From: Atrina japonica
Taxonomy: Eukaryota > Mollusca > Bivalvia > Pterioida > Pinnidae
Length of the DNA stretch: 64,000 nucleotides
Assembly (NCBI GenBank): GCA_030159075.1
Contig: BROG01000108.1
Span: 1 to 64,000 of the forward strand
Reading direction: 5' to 3'
The notes beneath the pieces were generated by a model. That model was not told the DNA's origin. It did no database searches and worked only from the letters and a program-made list of their open reading frames with translations. The translations under genes and the position numbers were made by a program. This document shows, in pieces, positions 21,598 to 33,671 of the stretch. The number at the start of each line of letters is the position of its first letter. The first letter of the stretch is position 1.

Positions 21598-22668
21598 ATT
21601 AAAAAATTTGCATTTACTTTATCTGCCTCTCTGGCACTGGAAAAAATTGACATTTGAAATTGTTCTTCAAAAAAGGTCAAACTTTCCATAATGCCAAAAT
21701 TGTCTTAGTATATAATGCAAAATCATATTTGTACATTTATGATTGATATGAAAAGCAAATTTCCCTGAAACTAAACACCTTGACTTACCGTAATAAATGA
21801 CCAATACATTGATTAATTTCTAAACCATTAGTGTTAATTGACCTTTGAACAAATCTACCATAATATCAATACTTGTTTGTGTTTGACCATGAAATGCTTT
21901 CACAGATAGCCAGATTGATTTGTTGTGCTGTGGAAAGAGAGAGAAAAAAGTATATTTTAATACCTTAACGGCAGAGATACTAATCAATTATTGATTTCAA
22001 ATGAGGTAAGGGTTTGAAAAGGCTTCGAATGTTTGCAGAATTTATTGTCCTTTATTTTTACCCAGATGAAGTAATTTACCACATCTTGAGCTCAAGATTG
22101 GATTTTATTGTGCATATTTAAAAGGATTGTTAATTTGTCGAATTTTGTATGCAGATCAGAATGTCTTCGTTCATTGGAATCTGAAAGGCATATCCGTTAG
22201 GTGATAGGTATGTTTTGTTTTTTCAGACTCTTCAGGCTATTTCAGTCTGGTTTTCGCTACTAAAAATGAAACATGTATGAGCACTTGACAAATATAGAGA
22301 TAACATTGCAGACGCTTGTTGTTAGCACTGACAAGTCTCTTTAAATATACATTTTAATGTTCGTTTTATGTTCTATATATAAACATCATAGAACAATGAA
22401 TATGTTCATTGTGAATGTAGAATAACTTCAATCTAACCATATAGGAGTCTCTTATTATTACTTATAGATAGTTTCCATGTAGTTGTATGATTTAAACTTC
22501 CAAATTCAAATTTAAAATATCAGTACATACTATACATGTAGCTACATGCCATTGTATTATTATATTACTTCTATGAGGTTGAGGTTAGCTTTATTATCTT
22601 TGATTACTCTTTTCCTTCTGAATTGGGTCAATGAAGGATTATGTTGTCAGTACACTTTGTGGTGGATA
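21598..22668. other. AT-rich non-coding DNA
   Basis: No supported feature. Confidence 0.5.
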
Positions 22669-22790
22669 TACAGTGAAACCTATATATAGGGGCCACCCAA
22701 GGGACCAGAAAATATTGACCTTTATATGCAGGTTACTGTTATACACAGGTTCAATTTAGTTGAAATATGCAGTCAGGGGACAATATATCC
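22669..22790 (+). mobile_element. M1 MITE, right end missing
   Basis: TACAGTGAAACCTATATATA, GGGGCCACCCAAGGGACCAG and TTATACACAGGTTCAATTTA are present; sequence similarity ends after GCAGTCAGGGGAC. Confidence 0.75.
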
Positions 22791-23645
22791 AAAATATCCA
22801 AATTTACGGTATAGTAAAAACTTTTCTTTAGATAATTACTATTTACACAGTAAATCTTTCATTTTTGTTTCATTGTGGCAACCACAATCCCCGGGGTGAG
22901 ACACATCTGTCCCTCTAGCCTCGTTTCACTTTACCTGATTTTATTTGTTTTGCCACCATCACATTCTCTGCTTTCTCCGAGTTTCATTGATAAATCAGAA
23001 AGTTGAGCATAATTGATACAAGATTCATAACCCTTCATAGCATGTTAAATGATCAATGACAGATTGTGAGTGAACAAAATTGCTATGATTTGATAACTTG
23101 TGTGTTATTACTGTGGACCATTAGGTTTGATACAATATTGCGGTTATAATTGATCAACTTGTAAAAAAACAGTGAGAGAGAACTGTAAGAAAATGATACT
23201 GTAGCACCAGGAGTAACATGTGTGAGTGATACATTTTATTCTGAGAAAGATAGAAATTCTTAACATGTCAACAAAGAAAATCTATATACATGTATATATA
23301 TAAAAAAAAGAATTACAAAATGAATTAGTGAAAAATAACAAACAAACAAGAAAAGAAAAAAAACAAAAAAGCAAACAAACAAAGACATACCTAGTAGATA
23401 AATGTATGAAAAATTAATAAAAGAAGATTTTTTTTCCAGATGGGAAATGGAAATGAGTATATGAAAGGATAAAAGGATAAAAAAAAAATAATTATAGAAA
23501 CATGACTTATGAAATGATTAATTGTTACATGTATGTATTTGATCCTTTTTTTTTTTTACAGTAATTATAAAACCTAATAAAATTTTTGGTACATCAGTAC
23601 GTGTACCAGCATGTAATTTGCCGTCAAATCAAGATTTGTTCCTTT
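22791..23645. other. Non-coding DNA with A-rich low-complexity block
   Basis: 23275-23500 is dominated by A with AAACAAACAA-type runs. No gene seen. Confidence 0.55.
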
Positions 23646-24645
23646 CATATATACAGTGATTGTGAGTGTCTAGTCTGTGATTGTGAGTGTCTAGTCTGTG
23701 ATTGTGAGTGTAGAGTCTGTGATTGTGAGTGTCTAGTCTGTGATTGTGAGTGTAGTCTTTGATTGTGTGTTGAGTCTGTGATTGTAAGTGTAAAGTCTGT
23801 GATTGTGAGTGTAGGGTTTGTGATTGTGAATGTAGAGTCTGTTGTGAGAATAGAGTCTGTGAGTGTTAAGTCTGTGATTGTGAGGTAGAGTCTGTGATTG
23901 TGAATGTTGGGTCTGTGATCATAGGTAGAGGTATTCCTATAGTGATTGTGAATGTTGAGTCTATCATCATAGATAGAGATAATCCCAGTGTTGAGTCTAT
24001 CATCATAGATAGAGATAATCCCAGTGTTGAGTCTATCATCATAGATAGAGATAATCCCAGTGTTGAGTCTATCATCATAGATAAAGATAATCCCAGTGTT
24101 GAGTCTATCATCATAGATAGAGATAACCCCAGTGTTGAGTCTATCATCATAGATAGAGATAACCCCAGTGTTGCGTCTGTCATCATAGATAGAGATAATC
24201 CCAGTGTTGAGTCTGTCATCATAGACAAAGATAATCCCAGTGTTGAGTCTATCATCAAAGGTAGAGATAAGTCTACAGTGATTATGAGTGTAGAGTCTCT
24301 GATTATGAGTGTTGAGTCTGTGATTGTGAGTGTTGAGTCTGTGATTGTGAGTGTTGAGTCTGTGATTGTGAGTGTTGAGTCTGTGATTGTGAGTGTAGAG
24401 TCTGAATGTCAGTTGAGTCTTTGATTATGAGTGTAGAGTCTGTGATTGTGAATGTTGAGTCTGTGATTGAGAGTGTTGGGTCTGTGATTGTAAGTGTAAA
24501 GTCTGTGATTGTTAGTGTAGGGTCTGTGATTGTGAATGTTGAGTCTGTGATTGAGAGTGTTGGGTCTGTGATCATGGGTAGAGATCATTCAGCAGTGATT
24601 ATGAGTGTTGAGTCTGTGATCATAGGTATAATATATAATCCTTCA
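23646..24645. repeat. Compound minisatellite, 21-bp and 36-bp units
   Basis: Outer parts (23655-23900 and 24280-24580) repeat AGTCTGTGATTGTGAGTGTTG (21 bases). The centre (about 23957-24255) repeats a 36-base unit, GTTGAGTCTATCATCATAGA + TAGAGATAATCCCAGT, about eight times. Both lengths are multiples of three, so frames stay open on both strands (23894-24424 forward, 23866-24258 reverse); the forward translation is a monotone SVESVIV repeat and I do not call it a gene. Confidence 0.95.
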
Positions 24646-25124
24646 GTGATGTACTAGTGCTGATCCTTTTGAGTCTGTTTCACTTGATCTTGGTAAGATT
24701 TACAATTAATTATTTATCAAGATAGGTGTTTTTTCTTAACAACTTGCATGCTTAGGCATAATATTTGTATTTATCTCAGTTTCTCGGTGAAATTGGATAC
24801 ATATTTAGTAGGTAAGTGATATTGATTCAACTGTACAATAATTCTGAAATCTTCATGTAATTTTTGCCCCTCAGTCACCTTGTCCTTCATCAGTTTATTC
24901 ACTGATAAATCTTACATTTTTGTATTTTGTTTTACTCTTATCAGCTGGTTTCAAAAGTTGACTGTCTACACCTGTGGCTTACCTGTAGCATTAGCTTTTA
25001 TTATACATTTAGCACTACTGATTTTTTTATACAGATATATAAAAGATAATCATTAAAACTAGCTTCTTCCCTAGAATTCGTGGCAAATTACTAATTATAC
25101 AACCATGTTTCTGTTCATTTTTAG
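24646..25124. other. Non-coding DNA
   Basis: No supported feature. Confidence 0.5.
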
Positions 25125-25325
25125 CAATGGACCACTCATGGTAGGTTAGAGGTAGATTGTTTGACTTTCAAGTGGAAGGCCCTGGTTTTGATTCCTAGTA
25201 CCGACTCATCCCCAAGGCTTTAAAAAAAAAGAGTGACTTTTCCTTCCCCTAGTGATCGACGTAAGAAATGGAAATCACTGGTTAGTTGGTTGAGACTAAA
25301 ACCCAAGGTCTTGTCTCACGGTGTG
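25125..25325 (+). mobile_element. tRNA-derived SINE-like element (family C)
   Basis: CTCATGGTAGGTTAGAGGTA is A-box-like and CCCTGGTTTTGATTCCTAGT, 45 bases on, is B-box-like. The tRNA-like head is followed by a body with TTCCTTCCCCTAGTGATCGA and CCCAAGGTCTTGTCTCACGG. It differs from families A and B. No target duplication identified. Confidence 0.55.
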
Positions 25326-25904
25326 GCATGTTAACGATTTCTAATTAGTAAAGAAACTTGAAAAATGTAATGTATATATCTCAGAAATTAGAACTTTTAG
25401 AAAAACTTTCTTTTTACAGAGAATCTTCCTGTTTCATCAGTTTTTGAAATGCTTTTCTTTATCTACAGTTGTTATTTCTTCACAGTCAAATGTGTGAGAA
25501 TTGCTCGGTGATAACATTTGTGAGATCATTTTCACAACATGACTTCTTAAATGTTTTGTTTATTTCTTGGAAACAGGGGTTTCAATCAGTTAGAATCTTT
25601 TTGAACATTGACAGGTGATCTTGTATTGATTTTTCAAGGAAAAATCTCATTTCAAGACATATTTGAGCATTTTGAGTAATCTACATTTATGTAAAATAGA
25701 TATATGGCAAAATTATGTTCTTTCTGATGCAGATAAAAACTACATACCGTAGTTTGATAAGTGTATTGAACATTGTGTGCTCCATTGGTTATGTGTTTTA
25801 TTTTTATGAATTACATCATTTTTTAATCATATCCATCCGTTCTTCTGTTCTTTTACTTCCTCATTTCCTCAACTAGGGTCGCAGTATTCATTGTGCATGT
25901 AGAT
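25326..25904. other. AT-rich non-coding DNA
   Basis: No supported feature. Confidence 0.5.
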
Positions 25905-26800
25905 ATACATTTTAAAAAGTAGATAATATATTGCATACAAAAATTGTGTACTTACCACTCTTATAGCTAGAGTTGTTCCCCATTGGTGATTTTATTTGAT
26001 AAGGTATACATATTCTCAGTAGATGATATGTCACATACAAAAATAGTGACTTGCCACTCTTATATCTAGAGTTGTTCCCCTTTGGTGATTTTATTTGTTC
26101 TGGTATACATATTCTAAGTAGATGATATGTCCCATAGAAAAATAGCATACCTGTCACCTTTATAAAGAGAATTGTTTCCCTTTGGATATTTGATTTGGAC
26201 AGGTATAGATATTCTAAGTAAATGATATGTCACATACAAAAATAGTGTATCTGCCACTCTTATTCCTAGAGTTGTTCCCCTTTGTATATTTTATTTGGAC
26301 AGGTATTGTAAGTAGATGATATGTCACATACAAAAACAGTGTACCTGCCACTCTTATACCTAGAGTTGTTCCCCTTTGTATATTTTATTTGGACAGGTAT
26401 TGTAAGTAGATGATATGTCACATACAAAAATAGTGTACCTGCCACTCTTATATCTAGAGTTGTTCCTCTTTGTATATTTTATTTGGACAGGTAATGTAAG
26501 TAGATGATATGTCACATACAAAAATAGTGTACCTGCCACTCTTATACCTAGAGTTGTTCCCCTTTGTATATTTTATTTGGACAGGTATTGTAAGTAGATG
26601 ATATGTCACATACAAAAATAGTGTACCTGCCACTCTTATATCTAGAGTTGTTCCCCATTGGATATTTTATTTGTTGAAGTATACATTTTAAGTAGATGAT
26701 ATATCACATCAAAAATTGTGTATCTGCTACCCTTATTTCTAGAGTTGTTCCCCTTTCTTGATTTTATTTTAAGCCATCTTTTCGCCTAGGCTCACCATTA
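25905..26800. repeat. Satellite-like array, 94-bp unit
   Basis: The word TGATATGTCACATACAAAAA returns every 94 bases in the central part (26411, 26505). The unit contains CTGCCACTCTTATACCTAGA, GTTGTTCCCCTTTGTATATT and TTATTTGGACAGGTATTGTA. About nine copies; the three middle ones are nearly identical, the first three and the last are more diverged. The exit CGCCTAGGCTCACCAT equals that of the lone copy at 11930-12045. Confidence 0.95.
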
Positions 26801-27232
26801 AATAATGATGATATTAGATGGAGTGATTTTGTTGATTTACAAATCTTGGCTCTTTGCCCTGGTGGGAGACTTGACTGTTAACATTTACCTCAGATATGTT
26901 CTATTCAGTTTTAAAATTCATCCATTTATTTACACGTACCTTCTTTTAGACAGAAAATATCAATTTTATAAAATAACACAAATGACAGATGATAAAATTT
27001 TCTTATTGATGTAAAGGTTTACTTACAAAAGCCTGAGATGGTTGATTATCAAGTTAAGATAATCATTGATCTGGTAATTATATATCATGTATACAAAGCC
27101 AGATTTTATTGACAATTGCACCATTCATTAATATCAGATATAGATTGCAAGATACAGCTTACAAGCTGAAAGGTAAGCATGTTAAAATGATTTGTTACAT
27201 TTATGTATTATAAGTTATCATCATGCTGTGGA
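26801..27232. other. Non-coding DNA
   Basis: No supported feature; the open frame 26805-27014 (69 codons) starts in the repeat exit and has no motif. Confidence 0.45.
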
Positions 27233-27398
27233 TACAGTGAAACTTGTATGTAAAGACCCCCTTACGGACACTACAAAAACCATATTTATAGGGAGGTTAA
27301 TTTGTACACAAATGGTACTATTGGGGACAGCAAAAATAACAGTCTTTGTGACTAGGGGTCTTTATACACAGGTGGTTGTTAAAGCAGGTTTTACTGTA
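27233..27398 (+). mobile_element. M1 MITE, complete
   Basis: TACAGTGAAACTTGTATGTA and TAAAGCAGGTTTTACTGTA are TA-bordered inverted ends. The interior TTATACACAGGTGGTTGTTA is shared with 44899-45077, its nearest relative by eye. Confidence 0.85.
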
Positions 27399-27474
27399 GT
27401 TTAAATCTTTTTGTTGCTGTTGAACCATATTGTTGCTGAAAAGCACTTGTGTAGCAGAGATAATGCTATCAATG

Positions 27475-28150
27475 TTAACAACTGTGGCACTAATGTGACT
27501 GAGTCAACAGTGTGAATGTGAACAAATGTGGCACTAATGTGACTGAGTCAACAGTGTGAATGTGAACAAATTATACTTACAGTGTGTGACCGAGTCAGTA
27601 ACTTCACTGTGAACACGGCTTTAATGTGACTGAGTCAATAGTGTGAATGTGAACAAATTATACTTACAGTGTGTGACCGAGTCAGTAACTTCACTGTGAA
27701 CACGGCTTTAATGTGACTGAGTCAACAGTGTGAATGTGAACAAATTATACTTACAGTATGTGACCGAGTCAGTAACTTCACTGTGAACACGGCTTTAATG
27801 TGACTGAGTCAACAGTGTGAATGTGAACAAATTATACTTACAGTATGTGACTGAGTCAGTAACTTCACTGTGAACACGGCTTTAATGTGACTGAGTCAAC
27901 AGTGTGAATGTGAACAAATTATACTTACAGTATGTGACTGAGTCAGTAACTACAATGTGAACACAGCTTTAATGTGACTAACTCAACAGTGTGAATTTTA
28001 ACAAATGTTACTAATGTGAGCAAGTCAGTTGTGTGAATGTGAACAATTATTACTAATGTGAGTGAGTCAATTGTGTGAATGTGAACAAATGTTATTAATG
28101 TGAGCGAGTCAATTGTGTGAATGTGAACAAATGTTACTAATGTTTGTAAA
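27475..28150. repeat. Minisatellite, 87-bp higher-order unit
   Basis: CGGCTTTAATGTGACTGAGT recurs at 87-base spacing (27616, 27703). Within the unit, GTGACTGAGTCAACAGTGTG and TGTGACCGAGTCAGTAACTT are themselves half-unit relatives, so an older shorter repeat has been amplified as a dimer. The right edge (27965-28150) falls back to the short form, with TTACTAATGTGAGCAAGTCA. Confidence 0.9.
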
Positions 28151-28419
28151 TAGTATGAATGTTACCATATGAAACTTAAGTGACTGATCAATGTCATATA
28201 ACCAATCAGAGTACAACATTGATGTGACTAATCAGCATGCAGTATTCATGTGGCACACTTTACATAACCAGCTATGCTGAATGTATATTTACATGTATCA
28301 GGTGTTATAACATGTATTACTGTATACATATTGCTCCAATGAAAATGTACCAGATGTCATCAATATCAACTGTCCTTGACAGCATTTCTTTTCCTCAAAT
28401 CACCTCTAAACCACTTTAA

Positions 28420-28491
28420 CCCATTAACCCCTAGACTGGTCGAAATCATTGATTTACAGAAGAGTCCATTATTTTTTCAGGGGTCAATGAG
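28420..28491 (-). mobile_element. Micro-MITE subfamily A, 72-bp deletion copy
   Basis: TTAA borders at 28416-28419 and 28492-28495. Starts CCCATTAACCCCTAGACTGG and ends TTCAGGGGTCAATGAG. It reads inverted relative to 45275-45357 and is 11 bases shorter than the standard length. Confidence 0.8.
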
Positions 28492-28541
28492 TTAATTCAA
28501 TAAAAAATATCTCCGAACACGAAATTTCATACATGTTTATT

Positions 28542-29610
28542 AGCTCACCTGGCCCAAAGGGCCAGGTGAGCTATTGCTATAGCCAAAGGTCCGGCGTCCA
28601 TCAGCGTCTGTCAGCCGTCGTTGTCCGTCTGTTAACTTTTGCATTTAAACATCTTCTTCTCAAGAACCAGTGGACCAATTTTAACCAAACTTGGCATATA
28701 GTATCCCCATGTGGAGACGCATAAAGTTTGTGAATGAAAAACAGATAGGACCAATAGGGATCTAAAAGGACCAAAACTTGGTATATCTTTAAAAATCTTC
28801 TCATGAACCAATGATCAGATGAGTTTCAAATTTTGTATGCATGATTGTTAAGTCAATATCTACAAAGTTTGCGAACGAAAATGAAATCTATGCATAAACG
28901 AGCCACTAGGGGGCACTTCAGTAACACAGGGTATATTTGTATTACAAATTGTTTAATAACTCAAAACTGATCGGCTTTTTGTATACAAATATATATGAGA
29001 AAGTTGTTAGGAATTGTCTGAGGATCATTTTGACAAAATTTCAAGGTCATGGGTTTAAAGGTGAGGGTCACAGGCACCTAAGTAAATGGAAAATATATGT
29101 TTTTTTTTTTAATTTTTCAACATTTTAGACTACTTCTCCAGACCAATTTGAACCAAACTTGACAGGAAGTATAACCATGTAAAGCTGCATAAAGTTTGCA
29201 GATGAAAAGGAGCTAGGACCAAACATGGCTGCCATGGCTAAATATAGAATGAATGCATCAGCAGATATTTTTGATTTAATACATGTATCTCCAAAATTAT
29301 TAAAGCTAGAGAAAAAACCGTTACCTTAAAATGAAATATCTTGAAAAGTATAATAGATAGAGAGAAAGTGAAAGAAGCAAAAATGTTCAGCACGCAAAGA
29401 TCTACAAAAAAGTTATAAGGTCTCAAAATTGTCAGGTCGACCCTTATGGGAGTTATTTCCCCTTTAAGTGGATTTTTCATGTTTTTGACAGTTTTGTCCT
29501 ATTGTCTTGAAAAGTATAATAGATAGAGAGAAAGAGAAAAAAGCAAAAATGTTCATTGTGCAAAGATCTACGAAAAAGTAACAGGAATCAAATTGTCAGT
29601 TAACCCTTAA
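28542..29610 (+). repeat. Hairpin-headed bivalve repeat, long copy
   Basis: It opens with a perfect palindrome (28542-28572) with arms AGCTCACCTGGCCC/GGGCCAGGTGAGCT and AAA loop, followed by a GTCCGTC-rich tract and CTTCTTCTCAAGAACCAGTG. Words such as TTAACCAAACTTGGCATATA, ATGTTCAGCACGCAAAGATC and AGTTATTTCCCCTTTAAGTG match what I remember of a repeat abundant in mussels and oysters. A block of about 110 bases (TTGAAAAGTATAATAGATAG onwards) occurs twice, at 29332 and 29505. No reverse transcriptase or transposase frame is visible, so the class is unknown. Confidence 0.75.
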
Positions 29611-29929
29611 ACATGATTTTTAAAGCATGGAATAAATACTGTAATGCGATGCATTATTTTTCATAATATTTAAGTGACCTTTGGAAAAACACTCGGGGCG
29701 ACCTTTTAACATGCATATTCAAATATTTTTTTTATTCTGAAGCAGTGTTAGGAAAACCCAGTCCAAATGTACAACACCTATTCACATATAAAAATTCTTT
29801 TTCATGTTAATATGAAATAAATATAAGCAAACAATATGTGTTACCATGAGAGTTGGTTACCATGGTTACATGTATCTTCTAAAAATAAAATACCAAAATA
29901 TAAAAAATCTCAGATATCAAAGTATAAAT
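29611..29929. other. AT-rich non-coding DNA
   Basis: No supported feature. Confidence 0.45.
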
Positions 29930-30210
29930 TCCTAGGATGTTCAGGATATAGGTACAAATCTGGTCAAAATGGACAAACACAGACCTCTTGAAATCAAGAG
30001 GTGGGATCAGGTGCCATGAAGGAGTAAGCATCCCCTGTCGACCGGTCACACCCGCCCTGAGTCCACAGTCAAATTAAAATGAAATACGTGAGGAACGAAT
30101 CCTCGCCATAATTGGTACAGACGTCTCAACAACCGCCATCGAACATGTAACTCAACATTTCACTTAGTGAAACAGTTAATTTGCGATGAGGGATCCAAAC
30201 TTACATTGAG
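29930..30210 (+). repeat. Interspersed repeat with CCGGTCACACCCGCC block
   Basis: GTGGGATCAGGTGCCATGAA, GTAAGCATCCCCTGTCGACC and GGTCACACCCGCCCTGAGTC form a phrase I recognise as recurring in bivalve genomes; the block is richer in GC than its surroundings. Only one copy lies in this window, so limits are approximate and the class is unknown. Confidence 0.5.
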
Positions 30211-30412
30211 TTATGTTTGACAAGTTTGTTCTAATTATTTGTTTAACCACCAGGTGATTTCTTTCTGATATATGAGATAAAATATGCGTGTAAAATTTCT
30301 GCTGATGAGGGCAAATATTACTTTTATTGCATGATTATCAGATAACATTTTTCTGTTAAACACATCGTACATATGCCTAATGGTTGTTTAGATAAATAAT
30401 GAATATGGTATA

Positions 30413-31270
30413 AACTTTGTACCAATGTATTAAGTACCAGGCATGTTGTTGCAACTTTGTTCCAATGTATTAAGTACCAGGCATGTTGTTGCAACTTTGT
30501 ACCAATGTATTAAGTACCAGGCATGTTGTTGCAACTTTGTTCCAATGTATTAAGTACCAGGCATGTTGTTGCAACTTTGTACCAATGTATTAAGTACCGG
30601 CAGTTGCAATGTTATTAAGTTAAGTTGCTGTTGCAAAACTTTGTACCAATGTATTAAGTACCAGGCATGTTGTTGCAACTTTGTACCAATGTATTATGTA
30701 CCAGGCATGTTGTTGCAACTTTGTACCAATGTATTAAGTACCAGGCATGTTGTTGCAACTTTGTACCAATGTATTAAGTACCAGGCATGTTGTTGCAACT
30801 TTGTACCAATGTATTAAGTACCAGGCATGTTGTTGTTGTTGCTACTTTGTTCCAATGTATTAAGTACCAGGCATGTTGTTGCAACTTTGTACCAATGTAT
30901 TATGTACCAGGCATGTTGTTGCAACTTTGTACCAATGTATTATGTACCAGGCATGTTGTTGCAACTTTGTAGGCATGTTGTTTGCAATGTATTATGTACC
31001 AGGCATGTTGTTGCAACTTTGTACCAATGTATTAAGTTAATGCTGTTGCAACAGGCAATATGTTGTTGCAACTTTGTACCAATGTATTAAGTACCAGGGA
31101 TGTTGTTGCAACTTTGTACCAATGTATTGTGTACCAGGCATGTTGTTGCAACTTTGTACCAATGTATTGTGTACCAGGCATGTTGTTGCAACTTTGTACC
31201 AATGTATTGTGTACCAGGCATGTTGTTGCAACTTTGTACCAATGTATTGTGTACATGTACATGTACCAGG
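30413..31270. repeat. Minisatellite, 40-bp unit (GGCATGTTGTTGCAACTTTG)
   Basis: The unit GCATGTTGTTGCAACTTTGT + ACCAATGTATTAAGTACCAG recurs every 40 bases (30481, 30521 and on), about 20 copies. It includes the perfect 10-base palindrome GTTGCAAC... in each unit. Local irregularities at 30600-30640, 30960-30990 and 31035-31070 are truncated or scrambled units. Frames open on both strands across it are repeat artefacts. Confidence 0.95.
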
Positions 31271-31918
31271 CATGACATTGGATGGTTATTTCCATAATTA
31301 CTGGTATACACATTGTAACATCATAGGTGTACCAATAAGAACCATATTGGTACAACGACAAGATCCCATCAGAACATCGTCACCCAGTCTGCATTGTACT
31401 TCCAGAGACCTGACCAAAGGTTGGATACAGAAGCACAGAAACAAAAAAAACATCTTTTTCCAATGCCACTAAAAATGGTCAACTGGGAAAAAAAACTGTT
31501 AAGATACAAGTATTATACATGTATATAGCATTATTTACTCAAGACCAATTTTTTTTGGCAGTTTCTTATCCTATAACTTATTTGTTATAACAGTAGAACA
31601 TATATATATATATATATATATATTTGCAGACATTTAAACTTTGGTGATCCCAGCAGGGAAAATAGAGGCCATTGATTACATGATAGGTTGTGTAAATCTT
31701 TATTTTTATTTCCCTGGTGTATACACAGATCAATAATTAGTACACTGGTGAGTATCTTATCATAGATCTCTCCGAGCTAGACGACAAGTGGTCTGCAGAT
31801 TTGCGCTGTTATCTATTAAACTGTGACTGTCAGTTTCTCAGTTTCATAAGTGATGAAGTTTAATCAGTAAGCCGATTTGATTGTATCACAGAATGGATGT
31901 GACGAGGAGAATGGGATA
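31271..31918. other. Non-coding DNA with a short TA run
   Basis: A TA dinucleotide run lies at about 31600-31622. The rest shows no gene; the open frame that exits the array and stops at 31472 has no recognisable tail. Confidence 0.5.
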
Positions 31919-32072
31919 TACAGAGGAACCTGTCTAGGGAGTGCATCCCGCCTGGCGTGTAAATGTGGTTACAAAAAGCCATTTAACTAAGCGGCTTCCT
32001 GAATGTGGTCTTTTAAGTAAAACAGGTGGTCAGTTTCATTTACAGTGGTGGTCTCTCTAGATAAAATACACT
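31919..32072. mobile_element. M2 MITE (CAGTGGAACCTGTCTTGAGAG family), diverged
   Basis: TACAGAGGAACCTGTCTAGG, then GAATGTGGTCTTTTAAGTAA and ACAGTGGTGGTCTCTCTAGA, follow the order of the family at 48334-48520, but the right terminus is unclear. Confidence 0.65.
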
Positions 32073-32874
32073 AGGTCCAGTCAGCTGTCCACCAGCAGAA
32101 AAAGTGTTTAAAAATGTTTTGTTTTTGTTTTTTTAAGGGGGGGGAGGGGGAATTTCAATAAATTTCAACTTTGTACAACCATTGCATTTTTAACACAAAC
32201 AGCTTTTTAAACTGAATATAGTGAAAAAGAAAGAGCTTTTAATGTTTCCAGTTTGATGTTGCCAGGACTGAATACAATGTAACCAATCAAATTGCAGTAA
32301 TACTTGATAAAGCCTTCCTGTCATACATCACACCATGATAGGAATGATACCATGCCCTCCTCTCTCTAAAATGATTGGTCAATACTTCGAGTCAGTGATG
32401 GAAAAGCTTCGACTAAATTAAATTACTGACCCCGTGTCTGGGTAATTTGTTGACATATCCTTTTTTTAATATCGCTACATCAGCAGAACATAAATCATTT
32501 ACTGTAACCGGCCTCCAATACAATTAAGCTAAACAAACAGACCAATTTATCACAACTTTTTCTTTTTCAAGTGAAAAAGCTATATGCACCTCTAGACAGG
32601 AATGATAGTTTATTTGTTTTTAAATTCATTTTACTTTATATCAAAGGGACTTGTTATTGCTCCTATTATCATTATTTATCATATCAGCTTTAGAATTTAT
32701 ATTTTTGAAATATCCAAGATCTGGTTATATTGCCATAACTATCTACATGTATATTGCTTACTAAGTCTGCTAACAAATATCACACACACACCCTCCCACC
32801 TCCACTCCCATCTTGTATCTCTAGGACATTATATGTATGTACATGTATATACGTAGCTATTTTTCCTGTGTGTG
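32073..32874. other. AT-rich non-coding DNA
   Basis: No supported feature; a G-rich patch AAGGGGGGGGAGGGGG lies at 32137-32152. Confidence 0.5.
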
Positions 32875-33010
32875 GCAATGCTGCATAAATCCAGCCTTTT
32901 TCTGACAATTGTAAGAAAATACCATTGGCAATAGTTGGAAATGTGAATTTTTGTCAAATTGGGAAAATAGTTTGCCTACACATAAATCTGAATGTAATAG
33001 AATCTCTTTT
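32875..33010 (+). repeat. GGGAATGGG-type repeat, 5' part
   Basis: CCTTTTTCTGACAATTGTAA, ATGTGAATTTTTGTCAAATT and the TGTAATAGAATCTCTTTTTT end match 49670-49800 in order. Confidence 0.7.
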
Positions 33011-33015
33011 TTTGC

Positions 33016-33237
33016 CCATGGCCTGAAAGTTCCACCATGGGGCATATAGTGTTTGGATCATCTGTCTGTGTGTCTGTTTGTTTGCCTGTCTGTCCGTAAT
33101 TCCGTCCTGCTTACATATAAAGTGTAATACTTCAAGTTTGGATTGTGACACAGTAAGTTCATCTAAGGTTGCTCATACTTCACTGACATCTTTGCTGGGA
33201 CCGGGGGCATTTGTGTTTCACAAACACATCCTGTTTA
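33016..33237 (+). repeat. Hairpin-headed repeat with GTCTGTCCGT tract, copy 2
   Basis: The head GCCCATGG...CCATGGGGC is an 8-base-arm hairpin; the body (CATATAGTGTTTGGATCATC, TACATATAAAGTGTAATACT, TTTGTGTTTCACAAACACAT) follows the copy at 21278-21597 but is shorter by an internal deletion. Confidence 0.75.
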
Positions 33238-33487
33238 AATGTATTTTTTCTCCTATTTTTTTTTTTTGATGAATGTTACAATCAGTACCCCAAATTTGGA
33301 GTTTCATTTCATCAAATTGGGGGGAAAAATCGTATTTTGCATTAGAGATGCAGCCGAATATCGGTCCCCATGAAAACAATAGAAAAAGGCCTGATAAATT
33401 TTCTACAAACAACGTATTTATGTCATTTGAATGTTAAAAGTTTGACATGCTCAGTGCATGCGTTTCCATAGCATTTTTTTTTTGTCA
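33238..33487. other. Non-coding DNA with GGGAATGGG-like words
   Basis: CAAATTGGGGGGAAAAATCG followed by TTTTGCATTAGAGATGCAGC looks like a very degraded member of the TTGGGAA repeats. Confidence 0.35.
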
Positions 33488-33671
33488 TACAGTTAAACCT
33501 GCTGTAGTGGCTACCTGTATATAAGGATTACCTGTTTATAAAGGCCAGTTTTTTCAAGTCCCTTGACTGCATATTTCAACTAAATTAAACCTGTGTATAA
33601 GGGTCACCTGTACATAAGGGCCAATATTTTCTGGTCCCTTGGGTGGCCCCTATATACAGGTTTTTACTGTA
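33488..33671 (-). mobile_element. M1 MITE, inverted complete copy
   Basis: TACAGTTAAACCTGCTGTAG and ATATACAGGTTTTTACTGTA are TA-bordered inverted ends. Interior AGTCCCTTGACTGCATATTT is the complement of the TATGCAGTCAAGGGACTT block at 13111. Confidence 0.85.

Noticed and set aside
23866..24575. Long open frames on both strands (up to 176 codons)
   Set aside because: They are translations of 21- and 36-base tandem units, whose lengths keep the frame open; the products are monotone and no start or splice context supports them.
30563..31472. Open frames rich in cysteine or in NTLVQSCNN repeats
   Set aside because: The 40-base unit cycles through all frames and keeps stops rare; the frames overlap each other on both strands.
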